DNA of 64,000 nt from Paracoccaceae bacterium (lineage in GTDB: Bacteria; Pseudomonadota; Alphaproteobacteria; Rhodobacterales; Rhodobacteraceae). This document shows, piece by piece, positions 44,347 to 53,482 of the stretch; positions within the stretch are counted from its first letter, which is position 1, and each line of letters opens with the position of its first letter. Position numbers and translations under genes: made by a program. The notes beneath the pieces were generated by a model. It worked only from the letters and a program-made list of their open reading frames with translations, made no database searches and had not been told where the DNA came from. The stretch is from positions 60,161-124,160 of the forward strand of contig JASMHC010000002.1 in the NCBI GenBank assembly GCA_030750975.1, given 5' to 3'.

Positions 44347-45609
44347 ATGTCCTTGAAAAAATCCATTCTAAAGATCACGGCAGCCGCTGTTGTCTCCGCC
44401 ACTGCGGGCGCAGCCACTGCCGAGGTTCTTTTCTGGTCGACCCAGGCAAAGCCGGTCGAAGAAGCACAAGCCATGCGCGAACAGGTTCTCGCGGGGGCCG
44501 GTGACGTTGATTATCAACCGAACGACGGCGGCCCGTGGCTGACCCGTCTGAACGCGGAACTGCAGGCAGGTTCGGGTTCGATCGGCGTTCTGGGGGCTTT
44601 GCACGGCGACTTCTCGGCCATGGATCCGGCGGATCTGGTCGATCTTGACGGCGTTGCCATGTCGGCATCCGACACCTTTAACGAGCTGGCGAAGCTTGGC
44701 ACGGATAACATGCAGTACATCCCGTGGATGCAGGCATCCTATATCATGGCGGCTTCCAAAAAGGCTCTGCCCTACCTGCCAGAGGGTGCCGACATTGACG
44801 CGCTAACCTATGATCAGCTGATCGAATGGGCCGGCAACATCAAAGAGGCGACGGGCGAAGCGAAATTCGGTTTCCCCGCCGGGCCGAAAGGTCTGAAGCA
44901 CCGCTTCTTCCAGGGCTACCTGTACCCATCCTATACGGATGGTGTGGTTCGCACCTTCGCGTCGGACGCAGCCGTCACCGCATGGGAAAAAATGCGCGAG
45001 CTTTGGGCCGTGACCAACCCGGCCTCGACCAATTTCAGCTTCCTGCAAGAGCAGTTGCTGAACGGCGACGCATGGATCGCGTTCGACCATACCTCGCGTC
45101 TGGCAGGTGCGTTCAACGAACGCCCTGACGATTTCGTCGCCTTCCCGGCACCCGCAGGCCCAACCGGACGCGGCTTCATGCCGGTTATCGCCGGAGTTGC
45201 GATCCCGCGCACTGCGCCTGATATGGAAGCCTCGAAAGCGGTTGTCGCCCATATGCTGAAGCCCGAAACCCAGCTGGCGACCTTGCGCGCAACCAACTTC
45301 TTCCCAGTAGTTGACGTGGAACTGCCCGGCGATCTGCCACCTGCCGTTCAGGCAGCCGGCAGCGCGGTTGCAAAAATGTCGGGTTCGGCTGATGCAAACC
45401 CCGGCTTGCTGCCCGCCGGTCTTGGGGCGCTTGGCGGTGAATTCAGCCAGCTTTATACCGAAACCTTCGAGCGTATCGTGCTTGGCGGTCAGGACATCCG
45501 CATGGTTCTTGACCAGCACAAAGAGCGTCTGCAGGACATCATGAACGAAAGCGGCGCGCCCTGCTGGGCACCGGATGCTGCTTCGGATGGTCCTTGCCCG
45601 GTCGAGTAA
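44347..45609 (+). CDS. ABC transporter solute-binding protein (family 1)
   Basis: The protein has 420 residues with signal peptide MSLKKSILKITAAAVVSATA ending AATA-E. Family-1 features include VLFWSTQAKPVEEAQAMREQ, YIPWMQASYIMAASKKALPY near 120 and GRGFMPVIAGVAIPRTAPD near 275. ATG 44347 is chosen over the adjacent ATG 44344 because GGGAG lies 6 nt upstream. It is the first gene of the operon; the glycosidase, isomerase and glycerate kinase downstream point to mannosylglycerate or a similar glycoside as ligand. Confidence 0.92.
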   Translation: MSLKKSILKITAAAVVSATAGAATAEVLFWSTQAKPVEEAQAMREQVLAGAGDVDYQPNDGGPWLTRLNAELQAGSGSIGVLGALHGDFSAMDPADLVDLDGVAMSASDTFNELAKLGTDNMQYIPWMQASYIMAASKKALPYLPEGADIDALTYDQLIEWAGNIKEATGEAKFGFPAGPKGLKHRFFQGYLYPSYTDGVVRTFASDAAVTAWEKMRELWAVTNPASTNFSFLQEQLLNGDAWIAFDHTSRLAGAFNERPDDFVAFPAPAGPTGRGFMPVIAGVAIPRTAPDMEASKAVVAHMLKPETQLATLRATNFFPVVDVELPGDLPPAVQAAGSAVAKMSGSADANPGLLPAGLGALGGEFSQLYTETFERIVLGGQDIRMVLDQHKERLQDIMNESGAPCWAPDAASDGPCPVE

Positions 45610-45621
45610 AGCACGTCTCCC

Positions 45622-45665
45622 GGCCATCGCAAGATGGCCATGACCCGGGCCTTCGCTGGCCCGGG
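45622..45665 (+). other. Two back-to-back hairpins between binding protein and permease
   Basis: GGCCATC-GCAA-GATGGCC (45622–45639) is followed by CCCGGGCC-TTCGCT-GGCCCGGG (45644–45665); both stems are perfect. There is no clear T-run. Like REP-type structures after other binding-protein genes, they probably protect the upstream mRNA so that binding protein exceeds permease. Confidence 0.7.
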
Positions 45666-45717
45666 CACCCCAAACCCCCTAAAATAGTCCGAAACACAAC
45701 GCAGCAGGAGCGATCCT

Positions 45718-46563
45718 ATGAACCCTCGGATTTTGCCTTATGTCCTGATTTTACCGGTGACGCTGTTCCTGTGTTTGTTCTTCCTATACCCGTTCGTATT
45801 GGTTTCACAGCAGGCATTCTCAACCGGAAGCGGCTTTACACTGGATAACTTCAAGGACGTGATGAGCCACTGGAAATTCCCGATTTCCCTTAAGAACACG
45901 CTATATCTCGCCGCCGCTGTTGTGCCGTTCCAATTGGCACTGGCCCTATTGATGGCCACGATGGTCAGCAAAATGAAAAAAGGGCGCGACCTTGTTCTTT
46001 ATGTCTGGACCATCCCACTGGGCATTTCGGACCTTGCCGCCGGTATCATCTGGCTGGCGATCTTCGAACAATCAGGCTTTCTCAACTCGATGATGAGCGG
46101 CCTTGGCTTCATCGACCGGCCAATGAACCTGCTAAGCTACCAGACCCCTGCCCTTGTGTTCCTTGCGATTGCACTGGCCGAGATCTGGCGTGCAACCGCG
46201 ATCATGCTGGTGATCCTCGTGGCGGGTATCGGACTGATCCCGAAAGAATATTACGAAGCGGCGGAAGTCTTTGGCGCAAGCCCGTGGAAGCGGTTCACCC
46301 GCATCACCCTGCCGCTGCTGCGCCCGTCGCTTTCAACTGCACTGGTTTTGCGTGTCATCCTGGCCTTTGAGGTTTTCGCGGTGGTCCAGGCCCTTGGTGG
46401 CACGCTGTTTCCCGTCCTCATGGGCGAGACCTACAAGTACCAGTTCGAACTTCTCGATGGCGGGTCGGCAGCCGCGATTGCGCTGATCATCCTGCTGATC
46501 TCGATTGCCTTCACCCTGCTGATCCTCCGCGCCCTGCGCGTCCCGAAAGGAGCAACGATATGA
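45718..46563 (+). CDS. ABC transporter permease (CUT1, first subunit)
   Basis: The protein has 281 residues with six membrane helices. The EAA loop is YYEAAEVFGASPWKRFTRI near 179–197. The N-terminus MNPRILPYVLILPVTLFLCL is typical of the MalF/UgpA side. The ATG follows GCAGGAGCGATCCT. Its stop overlaps the next permease start by 4 bp (ATGA). Confidence 0.92.
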   Translation: MNPRILPYVLILPVTLFLCLFFLYPFVLVSQQAFSTGSGFTLDNFKDVMSHWKFPISLKNTLYLAAAVVPFQLALALLMATMVSKMKKGRDLVLYVWTIPLGISDLAAGIIWLAIFEQSGFLNSMMSGLGFIDRPMNLLSYQTPALVFLAIALAEIWRATAIMLVILVAGIGLIPKEYYEAAEVFGASPWKRFTRITLPLLRPSLSTALVLRVILAFEVFAVVQALGGTLFPVLMGETYKYQFELLDGGSAAAIALIILLISIAFTLLILRALRVPKGATI

Positions 46564-47396
46564 GCACTGCCGCGACCGATATGCCGGGCAACACCCGTAA
46601 GGCCGGACGCTATGTCTATATTGCCGCGGTTGTCCTTCTATGCGCCTGGGTGATTGTTCCGCTTTACTTCCTGCTGATCAACACCCTGTCCTCGCCGGAA
46701 GCCGTAAACAGCTTTCCAAAGTCGTTCATCCCCGAGTTTGACCTTGGCAGCCTGAGCTTTTTTGCGAATTTCGCGGGAATGCTGACCGCGCTTAAGAATT
46801 CGATCATCGTGGCGGGTCTGACCATGATCATGTCCATCGCGATCGGGGCACCGGCAGGATATGCCCTTTCCCGGTTCGATTTCCCCGGTAAAGAGCTGTT
46901 TCGGATGCTGATCCTTCTGACACGCGCATTCCCTTTGCCACTTCTGGCATTGCCGCTGGCGGTGATGTTTATCCGCACCGGTCTGGACGACACCGCCTTT
47001 GGTCTGGCGCTGGTCCATACCACGCTTGCCGTACCTTTTGCGGTTCTCATCACCTTCTCGCTGTTCTCGGGCATCCCGATTGAGCTGGAAGAAGCCGCAT
47101 GGACATTGGGCTGCACCCGCCTGACCGCGTTCACCAAAGTGGTTCTGCCGCTTATCCTTCCCGGCATCACCGCCTCGGCGATTTTCGCCTTCGTGATCTC
47201 GTGGAACGAAGTTTTCGCCGCAGCCGTGCTAACCATCGAAAACCGGACTTTGACAGCGTTTCTGCTGCAAAACCTCGACACCTCGCCCCTGCATCTGAAA
47301 TTCGCAGGCGGCTTCATCCTTGTCGTTCCGGCGCTGATCTTCATCTTCGCCGTTCGCAAATACCTATTCGCGATGTGGGGCATCGCCAACCGCTAG
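46560..47396 (+). CDS. ABC transporter permease (CUT1, second subunit)
   Basis: The protein has 278 residues with six membrane helices. The EAA motif is LEEAAWTLGCTRLTAFTKV near 179–197, MalG/UgpE type. It pairs with the preceding permease to form the channel, and is followed by the ATPase after 29 bp. Confidence 0.92.
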   Translation: MSTAATDMPGNTRKAGRYVYIAAVVLLCAWVIVPLYFLLINTLSSPEAVNSFPKSFIPEFDLGSLSFFANFAGMLTALKNSIIVAGLTMIMSIAIGAPAGYALSRFDFPGKELFRMLILLTRAFPLPLLALPLAVMFIRTGLDDTAFGLALVHTTLAVPFAVLITFSLFSGIPIELEEAAWTLGCTRLTAFTKVVLPLILPGITASAIFAFVISWNEVFAAAVLTIENRTLTAFLLQNLDTSPLHLKFAGGFILVVPALIFIFAVRKYLFAMWGIANR

Positions 47397-47425
47397 TCGG
47401 TTGTCAGTCTAAGGAGCCTAGAACA

Positions 47426-48469
47426 ATGGCTGTTATTGAAATCAAAAACGTCGCAAAGCGGTTCGGAGACTATCAGGCGCTGCACGACATCAACATGACC
47501 ATCGAAGATCAGGAATTCATGTGTCTTCTGGGGGCGTCTGGTTGCGGCAAATCCACCCTTTTGCGGATCATCGCCGGTCTGGAAACCGCCACATCGGGCG
47601 AAGTTTGGATCGGCGGGCGCCGCATCGACAATCTGTCGCCAAAAGATCGGGGTATCTCAATGGTGTTCCAGAACTACGCAGTGTTCCCGCATCTCACCGT
47701 GTTCGAAAACATCGGCTTTGGATTGCGGATGCAAAAGCTGCCCAATGACGAAGTGAAACGCCGGGTCGAGCGCACGGCTGAGCTTATGCATATCGAGCAA
47801 CTTTTGAAACGCTACTCGGGCGAGCTGTCAGGCGGCCAGCGCCAGCGCGTGGCGGTTGCCCGTGCCCTTGCGATGGAACCTGATGTGATCCTAATGGATG
47901 AACCACTGTCCAACCTCGACGCCTTGTTGCGCATGGAAATGCGGGCCGAGCTTAAGGGGGTTTTGGCGGAATCCAAAACAACCGCGATCTACGTGACCCA
48001 TGATCAGGTCGAAGCCATGTCAATGGCCGACCGCATCAGCGTCATGCACGAAGGCCGCATCGCGCAAAACGCAACACCGGTTGAGGTCTACCGCAACCCG
48101 GCCGAGAAATTTGTTGCCGGCTTCATTGGCAATCCACCAATGAACTTTCTGGACGCCAAATCAGCAGGCAGTGGCAATTGGACCGTGGCCGGACAATCCT
48201 TCGCCGGACCGGCCATTGACAAGGCCGCGATTGAATTCGCCATCCGCCCTGAAGATATGGCCCCTGCCGAAACCGGCATTGCCGCCACGGCCCGCGTGGT
48301 CGAACCGCTGGGCGCACATCTGCTGGTCACTTGCGATGTGGGCGGCACTTTGTTCCGTGCCGTTCTGGACAGTGATCTGGTGGTGCATCCCGGTGACATA
48401 CTGACCCTTGCCCCGCAGGCCGACCGCATTCGCTGGTTCGATCCTGAAACCACGCAAGCCCTGTCCTGA
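47426..48469 (+). CDS. ABC transporter ATP-binding protein (CUT1, MalK type)
   Basis: The protein has 347 residues: Walker A GASGCGKSTLL near 36, Q-loop VFQNYAVFPHL, signature LSGGQRQRVAVARAL near 135, Walker B VILMDEPLSNLDAL near 155, H-loop YVTHDQVEAM, and a C-terminal regulatory OB domain with FAIRPEDM. ATG 47426 follows AAGGAGCCTAGAACA. It completes the importer with the binding protein and two permeases. Confidence 0.93.
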   Translation: MAVIEIKNVAKRFGDYQALHDINMTIEDQEFMCLLGASGCGKSTLLRIIAGLETATSGEVWIGGRRIDNLSPKDRGISMVFQNYAVFPHLTVFENIGFGLRMQKLPNDEVKRRVERTAELMHIEQLLKRYSGELSGGQRQRVAVARALAMEPDVILMDEPLSNLDALLRMEMRAELKGVLAESKTTAIYVTHDQVEAMSMADRISVMHEGRIAQNATPVEVYRNPAEKFVAGFIGNPPMNFLDAKSAGSGNWTVAGQSFAGPAIDKAAIEFAIRPEDMAPAETGIAATARVVEPLGAHLLVTCDVGGTLFRAVLDSDLVVHPGDILTLAPQADRIRWFDPETTQALS

Positions 48470-48490
48470 ACGCAACCAAAGGTACAAACA

Positions 48491-49771
48491 ATGGCGAACG
48501 AGCTGATTGAACACGCGATCGAGATTCTGCGCAAAAACGACCAGGGCACCTATACTGTCCCGACCCACGGTCTCTACCCATTTCAATGGAACTGGGACAG
48601 TGCCCTGACCGCACTGGGCATGGGCTATTACGATGAGGACCGCGCCTGGGTCGAGTTGACTACACTGATGGACCACCAATGGGAAGACGGCATGGTCCCG
48701 CACATCATTTTCCACAAGGAAGACGAAGGATATTTCCCCGGACCGGATGTTTGGCGCACGGGCCGGTCCTTACCGACCTCGGGCATCACCCAACCGCCGG
48801 TGTCCGGCTTTGCCGTGCGGCGGCTTTATGAGCGTGCGACGGATAAAGCCAAGGCCGCCGAACAGGCGCGGCCTTTGCTGGCCAAAATCGATGCCTGGCA
48901 CGACTGGTTCTACCGCTGCCGTGATCCTCATGGCTCCGGCCTTGTCGCCCTTATCCATCCGTGGGAATCGGGGCGGGATAATTCTGTTGACTGGGATATT
49001 GCGTTCGAACGTGTTCCGACCGACGGGGTGGAACCTTTCCAGCGCCGCGATCTGCAACATGCCGATGCAAGCCACCGGCCCACGCAGGCGCAATACGAAC
49101 GCTATATCTATCTGGTGCAATTGTTCCGCAGTCTGAACTGGGACAACAGCAAACTGCATGATGCCTCGCCCTTTCAGATCGTCGATCCCGGATTCAATGG
49201 CATTCTGATCCGATCCTGTGCCGATCTGGCTGATCTGGCCGAAAAGCTGGGCCACCCCGAAATCGCCGCCCGCAACCGCGCCCGCGCCGAGGCGGGTGTG
49301 GCAGCGATGGAGGCGCTCTGGAGCGAGGCCGACAGCCAGTATCTCTGCTTTGACCGAAAAGCGGGTGTCATGATCAAGAATGCATCCATCGCCGGATTGC
49401 TTGCGGTCTTTGCACCGATCCCGAAAAATCGGGCCGAGCAGATTGGCGCACGCCTGATGGACATGGGCAAGCAGGCAAAATATCTAGTGCCCAGCCAGCC
49501 GGTCGGATCGGATCTTTATGACGGGAAACGGTATTGGCGCGGACCTGTCTGGTTGATTGTAAACTTCATGATTTCCAATGGTCTGGCCCGCGCCGGTCAG
49601 TCGGATGTTGTCGATCGCATCGTCTCTGACAGCCTTTCGTTGATCGAAAAAGGTGGGTTTGCCGAATATTACGACCCAATGACCGGCGAACCCTGCGGCG
49701 GTAAGACCTTTACGTGGACGGCAGCAATGGTTATCGAGTTTCTTTCCAATGCAGACCGGGAAGCGGCATGA
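48491..49771 (+). CDS. GH63-type glycosidase, probable mannosylglycerate/glucosylglycerate hydrolase
   Basis: The protein has 426 residues forming an (α/α)6-barrel. Diagnostic stretches are PFQWNWDSALTALGMGYYDE near 29–48 and HPWESGRDNSVDWDIAFERV near 156–175 (catalytic acid Asp in GRDNS). A late Glu in FAEYYDPMTGEPCGGKTFTW near 390–410 is the expected base. It has no signal peptide, so it acts in the cytoplasm after import. Bacterial members of this group hydrolyse mannosylglycerate or glucosylglycerate to hexose plus glycerate. The next two genes, a mannose-capable isomerase and a glycerate kinase, fit those two products exactly. The specific substrate is inferred. Confidence 0.85.
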   Translation: MANELIEHAIEILRKNDQGTYTVPTHGLYPFQWNWDSALTALGMGYYDEDRAWVELTTLMDHQWEDGMVPHIIFHKEDEGYFPGPDVWRTGRSLPTSGITQPPVSGFAVRRLYERATDKAKAAEQARPLLAKIDAWHDWFYRCRDPHGSGLVALIHPWESGRDNSVDWDIAFERVPTDGVEPFQRRDLQHADASHRPTQAQYERYIYLVQLFRSLNWDNSKLHDASPFQIVDPGFNGILIRSCADLADLAEKLGHPEIAARNRARAEAGVAAMEALWSEADSQYLCFDRKAGVMIKNASIAGLLAVFAPIPKNRAEQIGARLMDMGKQAKYLVPSQPVGSDLYDGKRYWRGPVWLIVNFMISNGLARAGQSDVVDRIVSDSLSLIEKGGFAEYYDPMTGEPCGGKTFTWTAAMVIEFLSNADREAA

Positions 49772-50454
49772 AACGTTCTGAAATCAACTCGATAATGGCG
49801 CAGGCGGATGACATGATCCGCAGCCATGGCTTTGTCCTGCCACCCTTTGCCTATTGGACCCCTGCGGCATTCAAAGCCCGCAAGGATGACGCAAGCGCGT
49901 TGATCAGTGCCCGCTGCGGCTGGGACATCACCGATTACGGCGCGGGGCGGTTTGATGAAATGGGTCTGTTTCTTTTCACTCTGCGCAACGGTCGGCTGGC
50001 CGATCTGCAACGCGGCGGGGGCATGTGCTACGCCGAAAAGCTGCTGATCTCGCGTCAGGACCAGCTGTCGCCGATGCACACCCATGTCATCAAGGCCGAG
50101 GACATCATCAATCGCGGCGGCGCGACCATGGTGATCGAGCTTTTCGGGTCAGACGATGACGGAAATTTCGCCGAGGACCGTGGCGGTGAGGTGATGTGCG
50201 ACGGCATCCGCCGCACTTTTGCCCCGGGGGAAAAGCTGAAATTCGCCCCCGGCGAAAGTGTCACCCTGATGCCGGGGGATTGGCATGCGTTCTGGGGCGA
50301 AGGCGGCGATGTGCTGATCGGCGAGGTCTCGACCGTCAATGACGACGAAACCGACAATATCTTCCGCGACCCCATTGGCCGTTTTGCCAATATTGACGAG
50401 GACGAAGACCCGACGCATCTGCTGGTCAGCGACTATGAAAACTGGCTTTGGTAA
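49768..50454 (+). CDS. D-lyxose ketol-isomerase family (D-mannose isomerase) cupin
   Basis: The protein has 228 residues, the normal length for bacterial D-lyxose isomerase. It is a cupin with metal-binding residues in SPMHTHVIKAEDIINRGG near 97 (HTH…E) and VTLMPGDWHAFWGEGGDVLI near 168 (final His). The family isomerises D-lyxose to D-xylulose and D-mannose to D-fructose. Next to a glycoside hydrolase that can free mannose, the mannose-to-fructose reaction is the likely one. ATG 49768 overlaps the glycosidase stop (ATGA). Confidence 0.88.
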   Translation: MKRSEINSIMAQADDMIRSHGFVLPPFAYWTPAAFKARKDDASALISARCGWDITDYGAGRFDEMGLFLFTLRNGRLADLQRGGGMCYAEKLLISRQDQLSPMHTHVIKAEDIINRGGATMVIELFGSDDDGNFAEDRGGEVMCDGIRRTFAPGEKLKFAPGESVTLMPGDWHAFWGEGGDVLIGEVSTVNDDETDNIFRDPIGRFANIDEDEDPTHLLVSDYENWLW

Positions 50455-50591
50455 GCCAATTACGCGCTGTCTGGAAATGCCCGCCGGACCGAACGCATGG
50501 GGATGCTGAAAAACACCTCGGGACAAGATACATGATCACAAACGCTGGTTCCTGCGTTACACATTCCAAAGCTTGTTAAAAAGGGCCGCCC

Positions 50592-51872
50592 GTGACCGAT
50601 CCTGTCAATGATCCCAAACAATTCCTGACATCGCTTTTTCACGCAGCCGTATCCGCTGCCGACCCGATGAAGGTTGTGGCCGGCCATCTGCCGCCCCGTC
50701 CCAAGGGGCGCCTTTTGGTGATCGGCGCGGGAAAGGGCAGTGCGCGTATGGCGCAGGCGGTGGAAAGACATTACGGACCTTGCGAAGGCTTCGTGATCAC
50801 CCGTTACGGCTATTCCTGCCCAACCGAACGGATCGAAATCGTCGAGGCCGCACACCCGGTTCCCGATACCGCGGGCGAGACCCACACGCGCGAATTGCTG
50901 AACCGCATTGCGGGGCTAAGTGCCGATGACACGGTGATCGCCCTGATCTCGGGGGGCGGGTCCGCCCTTTTATGCGCCCCGGTTGAAGGGGTTTCGCTTC
51001 AGGACAAGATGAAGGTGAACGCGGCGCTTCTGGCCTCGGGTGCCCCAATATCCGAGATGAACAAGCTTCGCAAACGCCTGTCGCGGGTCAAAGGCGGCAA
51101 GCTGGCGGCGGCCTGCATGCCTGCGCGGCTGATCACCCTTATGATCTCGGACGTGCCGGGGGATGATCCGGCGCTGATCGCCTCGGGACCAACGGTCGGA
51201 GATTTGGGGACGGCGCAAGAAGCGCTGGATATTGTTGATCGCTGGGGCATCAATCTGGCGCCACATCTGCGTCACGCCATCACCGCATCCGCCGATGGTC
51301 CCCGGCCCGAAGACGCCATTTTCGACCGCACCGAAAACCACATTATCGCCGCGCCTTCAAAATCGTTAAAGGTTGCTGCCGGTCTTGCCACCACATGCGA
51401 TGTGCGCATTTTGGGCGACGCATTAGAAGGCGAGGCCCGCGATCTGGCCGTCGCCCACGCGAAACTGGCGCTGGACATCCAATCTGACCTGACCAAAAGG
51501 GACCGTCCCGTGCTTTTGCTTTCAGGCGGAGAATGCACGGTCACGCGGCAAGGCGACGGCATCGGCGGGCCGAACGCAGAATATGTGGCCGCGGCGGCAA
51601 ATGCACTTAACGGCAGCCAGGGCATTCATGTTCTGGCCTGCGACACCGATGGTGTCGACGGAGCAGCCGAGGTGGCAGGCGCCTATGCAGGGCCGGATAC
51701 GAACGCCAAAGCCAAGGCCAACGGGGTCAGCCTGCCAGACGCATTGGCCCGCAATGACGCCCACAGTTTTTTCGCCGCCATAGGGGACCAGGTCATCACC
51801 GGCCCGACCCTGACCAACGTGAATGATTTCAGGGCCATTCTGGTATGCGCAAAGGGCGATTCCGACCGATAG
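50592..51872 (+). CDS. Glycerate 2-kinase (MOFRL family)
   Basis: The protein has 426 residues. The N-terminal GckA domain includes VIGAGKGSARMAQAVERHYG near 40 and ALISGGGSALLCAP near 115; the C-terminal MOFRL domain includes LLLSGGECTVTRQGDGIGG near 300 and ACDTDGVDGAAEVAGAYA near 347. The start is GTG at 50592. It phosphorylates D-glycerate at C2, feeding lower glycolysis. It lies 137 bp after the isomerase in the same direction; that gap holds no obvious terminator, so cotranscription is likely. It may also serve glycerate from other routes. Confidence 0.92.
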   Translation: MTDPVNDPKQFLTSLFHAAVSAADPMKVVAGHLPPRPKGRLLVIGAGKGSARMAQAVERHYGPCEGFVITRYGYSCPTERIEIVEAAHPVPDTAGETHTRELLNRIAGLSADDTVIALISGGGSALLCAPVEGVSLQDKMKVNAALLASGAPISEMNKLRKRLSRVKGGKLAAACMPARLITLMISDVPGDDPALIASGPTVGDLGTAQEALDIVDRWGINLAPHLRHAITASADGPRPEDAIFDRTENHIIAAPSKSLKVAAGLATTCDVRILGDALEGEARDLAVAHAKLALDIQSDLTKRDRPVLLLSGGECTVTRQGDGIGGPNAEYVAAAANALNGSQGIHVLACDTDGVDGAAEVAGAYAGPDTNAKAKANGVSLPDALARNDAHSFFAAIGDQVITGPTLTNVNDFRAILVCAKGDSDR

Positions 51873-51892
51873 GGCGTTTCGATTGCAGCGAC

Positions 51893-51919
51893 CGGCGTTG
51901 ATGAAGCGTAAGAACGCCG
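51893..51919 (+). terminator. Possible terminator after the glycerate kinase gene
   Basis: CGGCGTT (51893–51899) pairs with AACGCCG (51913–51919) around 13 nt, 20 bp after the stop. There is no T-run, so it is a weak candidate for the end of the operon. Confidence 0.35.
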
Positions 51920-51982
51920 TGGGCCGTTCGACCGCAAAATACGTCCGATGACGGCCTGTCAAAGCGCAATCCAAAAACCAAA

Positions 51983-52011
51983 AAGACCCGAGCGTTTCAG
52001 CCTCGGGTCTT
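51983..52011 (-). terminator. Intrinsic terminator of the tRNA gene
   Basis: A perfect 10-bp stem AAGACCCGAG / CTCGGGTCTT closes a 9-nt loop. Read on the minus strand it lies 10 nt after the tRNA CCA end and runs into TCTTTTTGGTTTTTGG, a good T-rich tail. Confidence 0.85.
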
Positions 52012-52020
52012 AAGATTATT

Positions 52021-52097
52021 TGGTAGCGGAGGAGGGACTTGAACCCCCGACACGCGGATTATGATTCCGCTGCTCTAACCGGCTGAGCTACTCCGCC
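52021..52097 (-). tRNA. tRNA-Met (CAT), elongator type
   Basis: The minus strand folds into a complete cloverleaf of 77 nt with encoded CCA. The acceptor GGCGGAG pairs with CTCCGCT (terminal G·U), D-arm GCTC…GAGC, anticodon stem GCGGA/TCCGC with loop ATCATAA giving anticodon CAT, and T-arm GGGGGTTCAAGTCCCTC. The G·U end and A73 fit elongator Met; initiator features (three G–C pairs in the anticodon stem, C1·A72) are absent. Confidence 0.93.
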
Positions 52098-52174
52098 ACG
52101 GTGGGGGCGATTTAGGCGACAGGGCGCACAGGGTCAAGAGGGAAATCCCCTGCCAAACCCACAAATCTGCCAAT

Positions 52175-53482
52175 TCATTTCAGAACGCTGGCCAGCAGAT
52201 CACCGATCTCGGTGATCTGGCTTTCGGTCAAAGTCAGCGGTGGCGACATGGCAAGGCTGTCGCCAATCGGCCGCACACTCAGGCCTTTGTCCCAAAGCGC
52301 CTCATAGGCCGCACGACCCGCAGCCCCGACCGCGCCGTTTTGTTCCAGCTGGATTGCCCCCAAAAGACCCGCGTTACGGATATCGATCACGCCGGGGGCA
52401 CCTTTCAATCCGTGAAGCATGTCTTCCCACACCGATGCCATCTGCGCCGCATTCTCGAAAATCCCTTCGTCGCGATAAACATCAAGCGTCGCAATGGCCG
52501 CAGCCGACGCAAGCGGGTGGCCAGAGTAGGTGTATCCATGGAACAGATCGACCATGGTTTCAGGCCCGTTAAGGAATGCCTGCCGGATCGTCTCGGTCGC
52601 GAAGACCCCGCCCATGGGCACGGTTGCGTTGGTCATCCCCTTGGCCACTGTCATCAGATCGGGTTTTATCCCGAAATGCTGATGCCCGAACGCGGTGCCC
52701 ATGCGGCCAAAACCGGTGATGACCTCGTCCATGATCATCAGGATACCGTGCTGGTCACAGATGTCGCGGATACGTTCGAGATACCCTTGCGGCGGCGGCA
52801 GCACGCCGCCTGCTCCGATCACCGGCTCGACAATCACCGCCGCGATTGCGTGACCGCCATAGGTTTCGCAAATCTGTTGAAGGTCTTCGGCCAGATAGGC
52901 CCCATGCTCGGGCTGGCCCCGCGAAAAGAAGTTCTCAGCCAGCCAGGTATGGCGCATATGCGCCGTTGACGGGTAAAGCGTGCCAAACTGCCCTTTGTTC
53001 AGCCCGATACCGCCGACCGACAGCCCCCCGAAATTGATCCCGTGATAGGCCTTCTGACGCCCCACCAGCATCCGGCGCTGACCTTCGCCCCTGGCCTGAT
53101 GATAGGCCAGAGCGATTTTCAACGCGGTATCCACCGCCTCGGAGCCGGAATTGGTGAAGAAAATATGATCGAAATGATCGGTCAGCTCGACCATCCGGTT
53201 TGCCGCCTGAAACGCGACCGGGTGGCCTTGGTTGAAATTATGCGCAAAATCCAATGACGCGGCTTGGGTCTGGATCGCCTCGACGATCTTCGGGTGGTTG
53301 TGTCCGGCGTTGCAGCACCAAAGCCCGCCTGTGCCGTCAATCACTCTGTGGCCATCGACCGTGGTATAGTGAATGCCATCCGCAGCGGCAATCATGCGCG
53401 GATTTTGCTTGAACCAGCGCGATGCGGTGAAGGGCATCCAGAAACTGTCTAAATCATTGGGCATTTGCGGCTGGCCGGACAT
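52175..53482 (-). CDS. Omega-amino acid (beta-alanine)–pyruvate aminotransferase
   Basis: The protein has 435 residues, a class III PLP aminotransferase. Landmarks are FWMPFTASRWFKQNPRMIAA at the N-terminus, FFTNSGSEAVDTALKIALAY near 112, LMIMDEVITGFGRMG near 248 and the PLP lysine in MTVAKGMTNATVPMGG near 285. The opening and overall pattern match alphaproteobacterial beta-alanine–pyruvate transaminases. ATG 53482 follows GGGAG; longer in-frame extension upstream lacks homology-like sequence. It makes malonate semialdehyde from beta-alanine. It is a single gene between the tRNA and rpmB. Confidence 0.88.
   Translation of the reverse strand: MSGQPQMPNDLDSFWMPFTASRWFKQNPRMIAAADGIHYTTVDGHRVIDGTGGLWCCNAGHNHPKIVEAIQTQAASLDFAHNFNQGHPVAFQAANRMVELTDHFDHIFFTNSGSEAVDTALKIALAYHQARGEGQRRMLVGRQKAYHGINFGGLSVGGIGLNKGQFGTLYPSTAHMRHTWLAENFFSRGQPEHGAYLAEDLQQICETYGGHAIAAVIVEPVIGAGGVLPPPQGYLERIRDICDQHGILMIMDEVITGFGRMGTAFGHQHFGIKPDLMTVAKGMTNATVPMGGVFATETIRQAFLNGPETMVDLFHGYTYSGHPLASAAAIATLDVYRDEGIFENAAQMASVWEDMLHGLKGAPGVIDIRNAGLLGAIQLEQNGAVGAAGRAAYEALWDKGLSVRPIGDSLAMSPPLTLTESQITEIGDLLASVLK

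Noticed and set aside
52021..52097. tRNA-Ile2 (CAT, lysidine-modified) or initiator tRNA
   Set aside because: The stem and loop sequences fit elongator Met as I know it from alphaproteobacteria; initiator-specific features are absent. A tRNA classifier would settle the Ile2 alternative.
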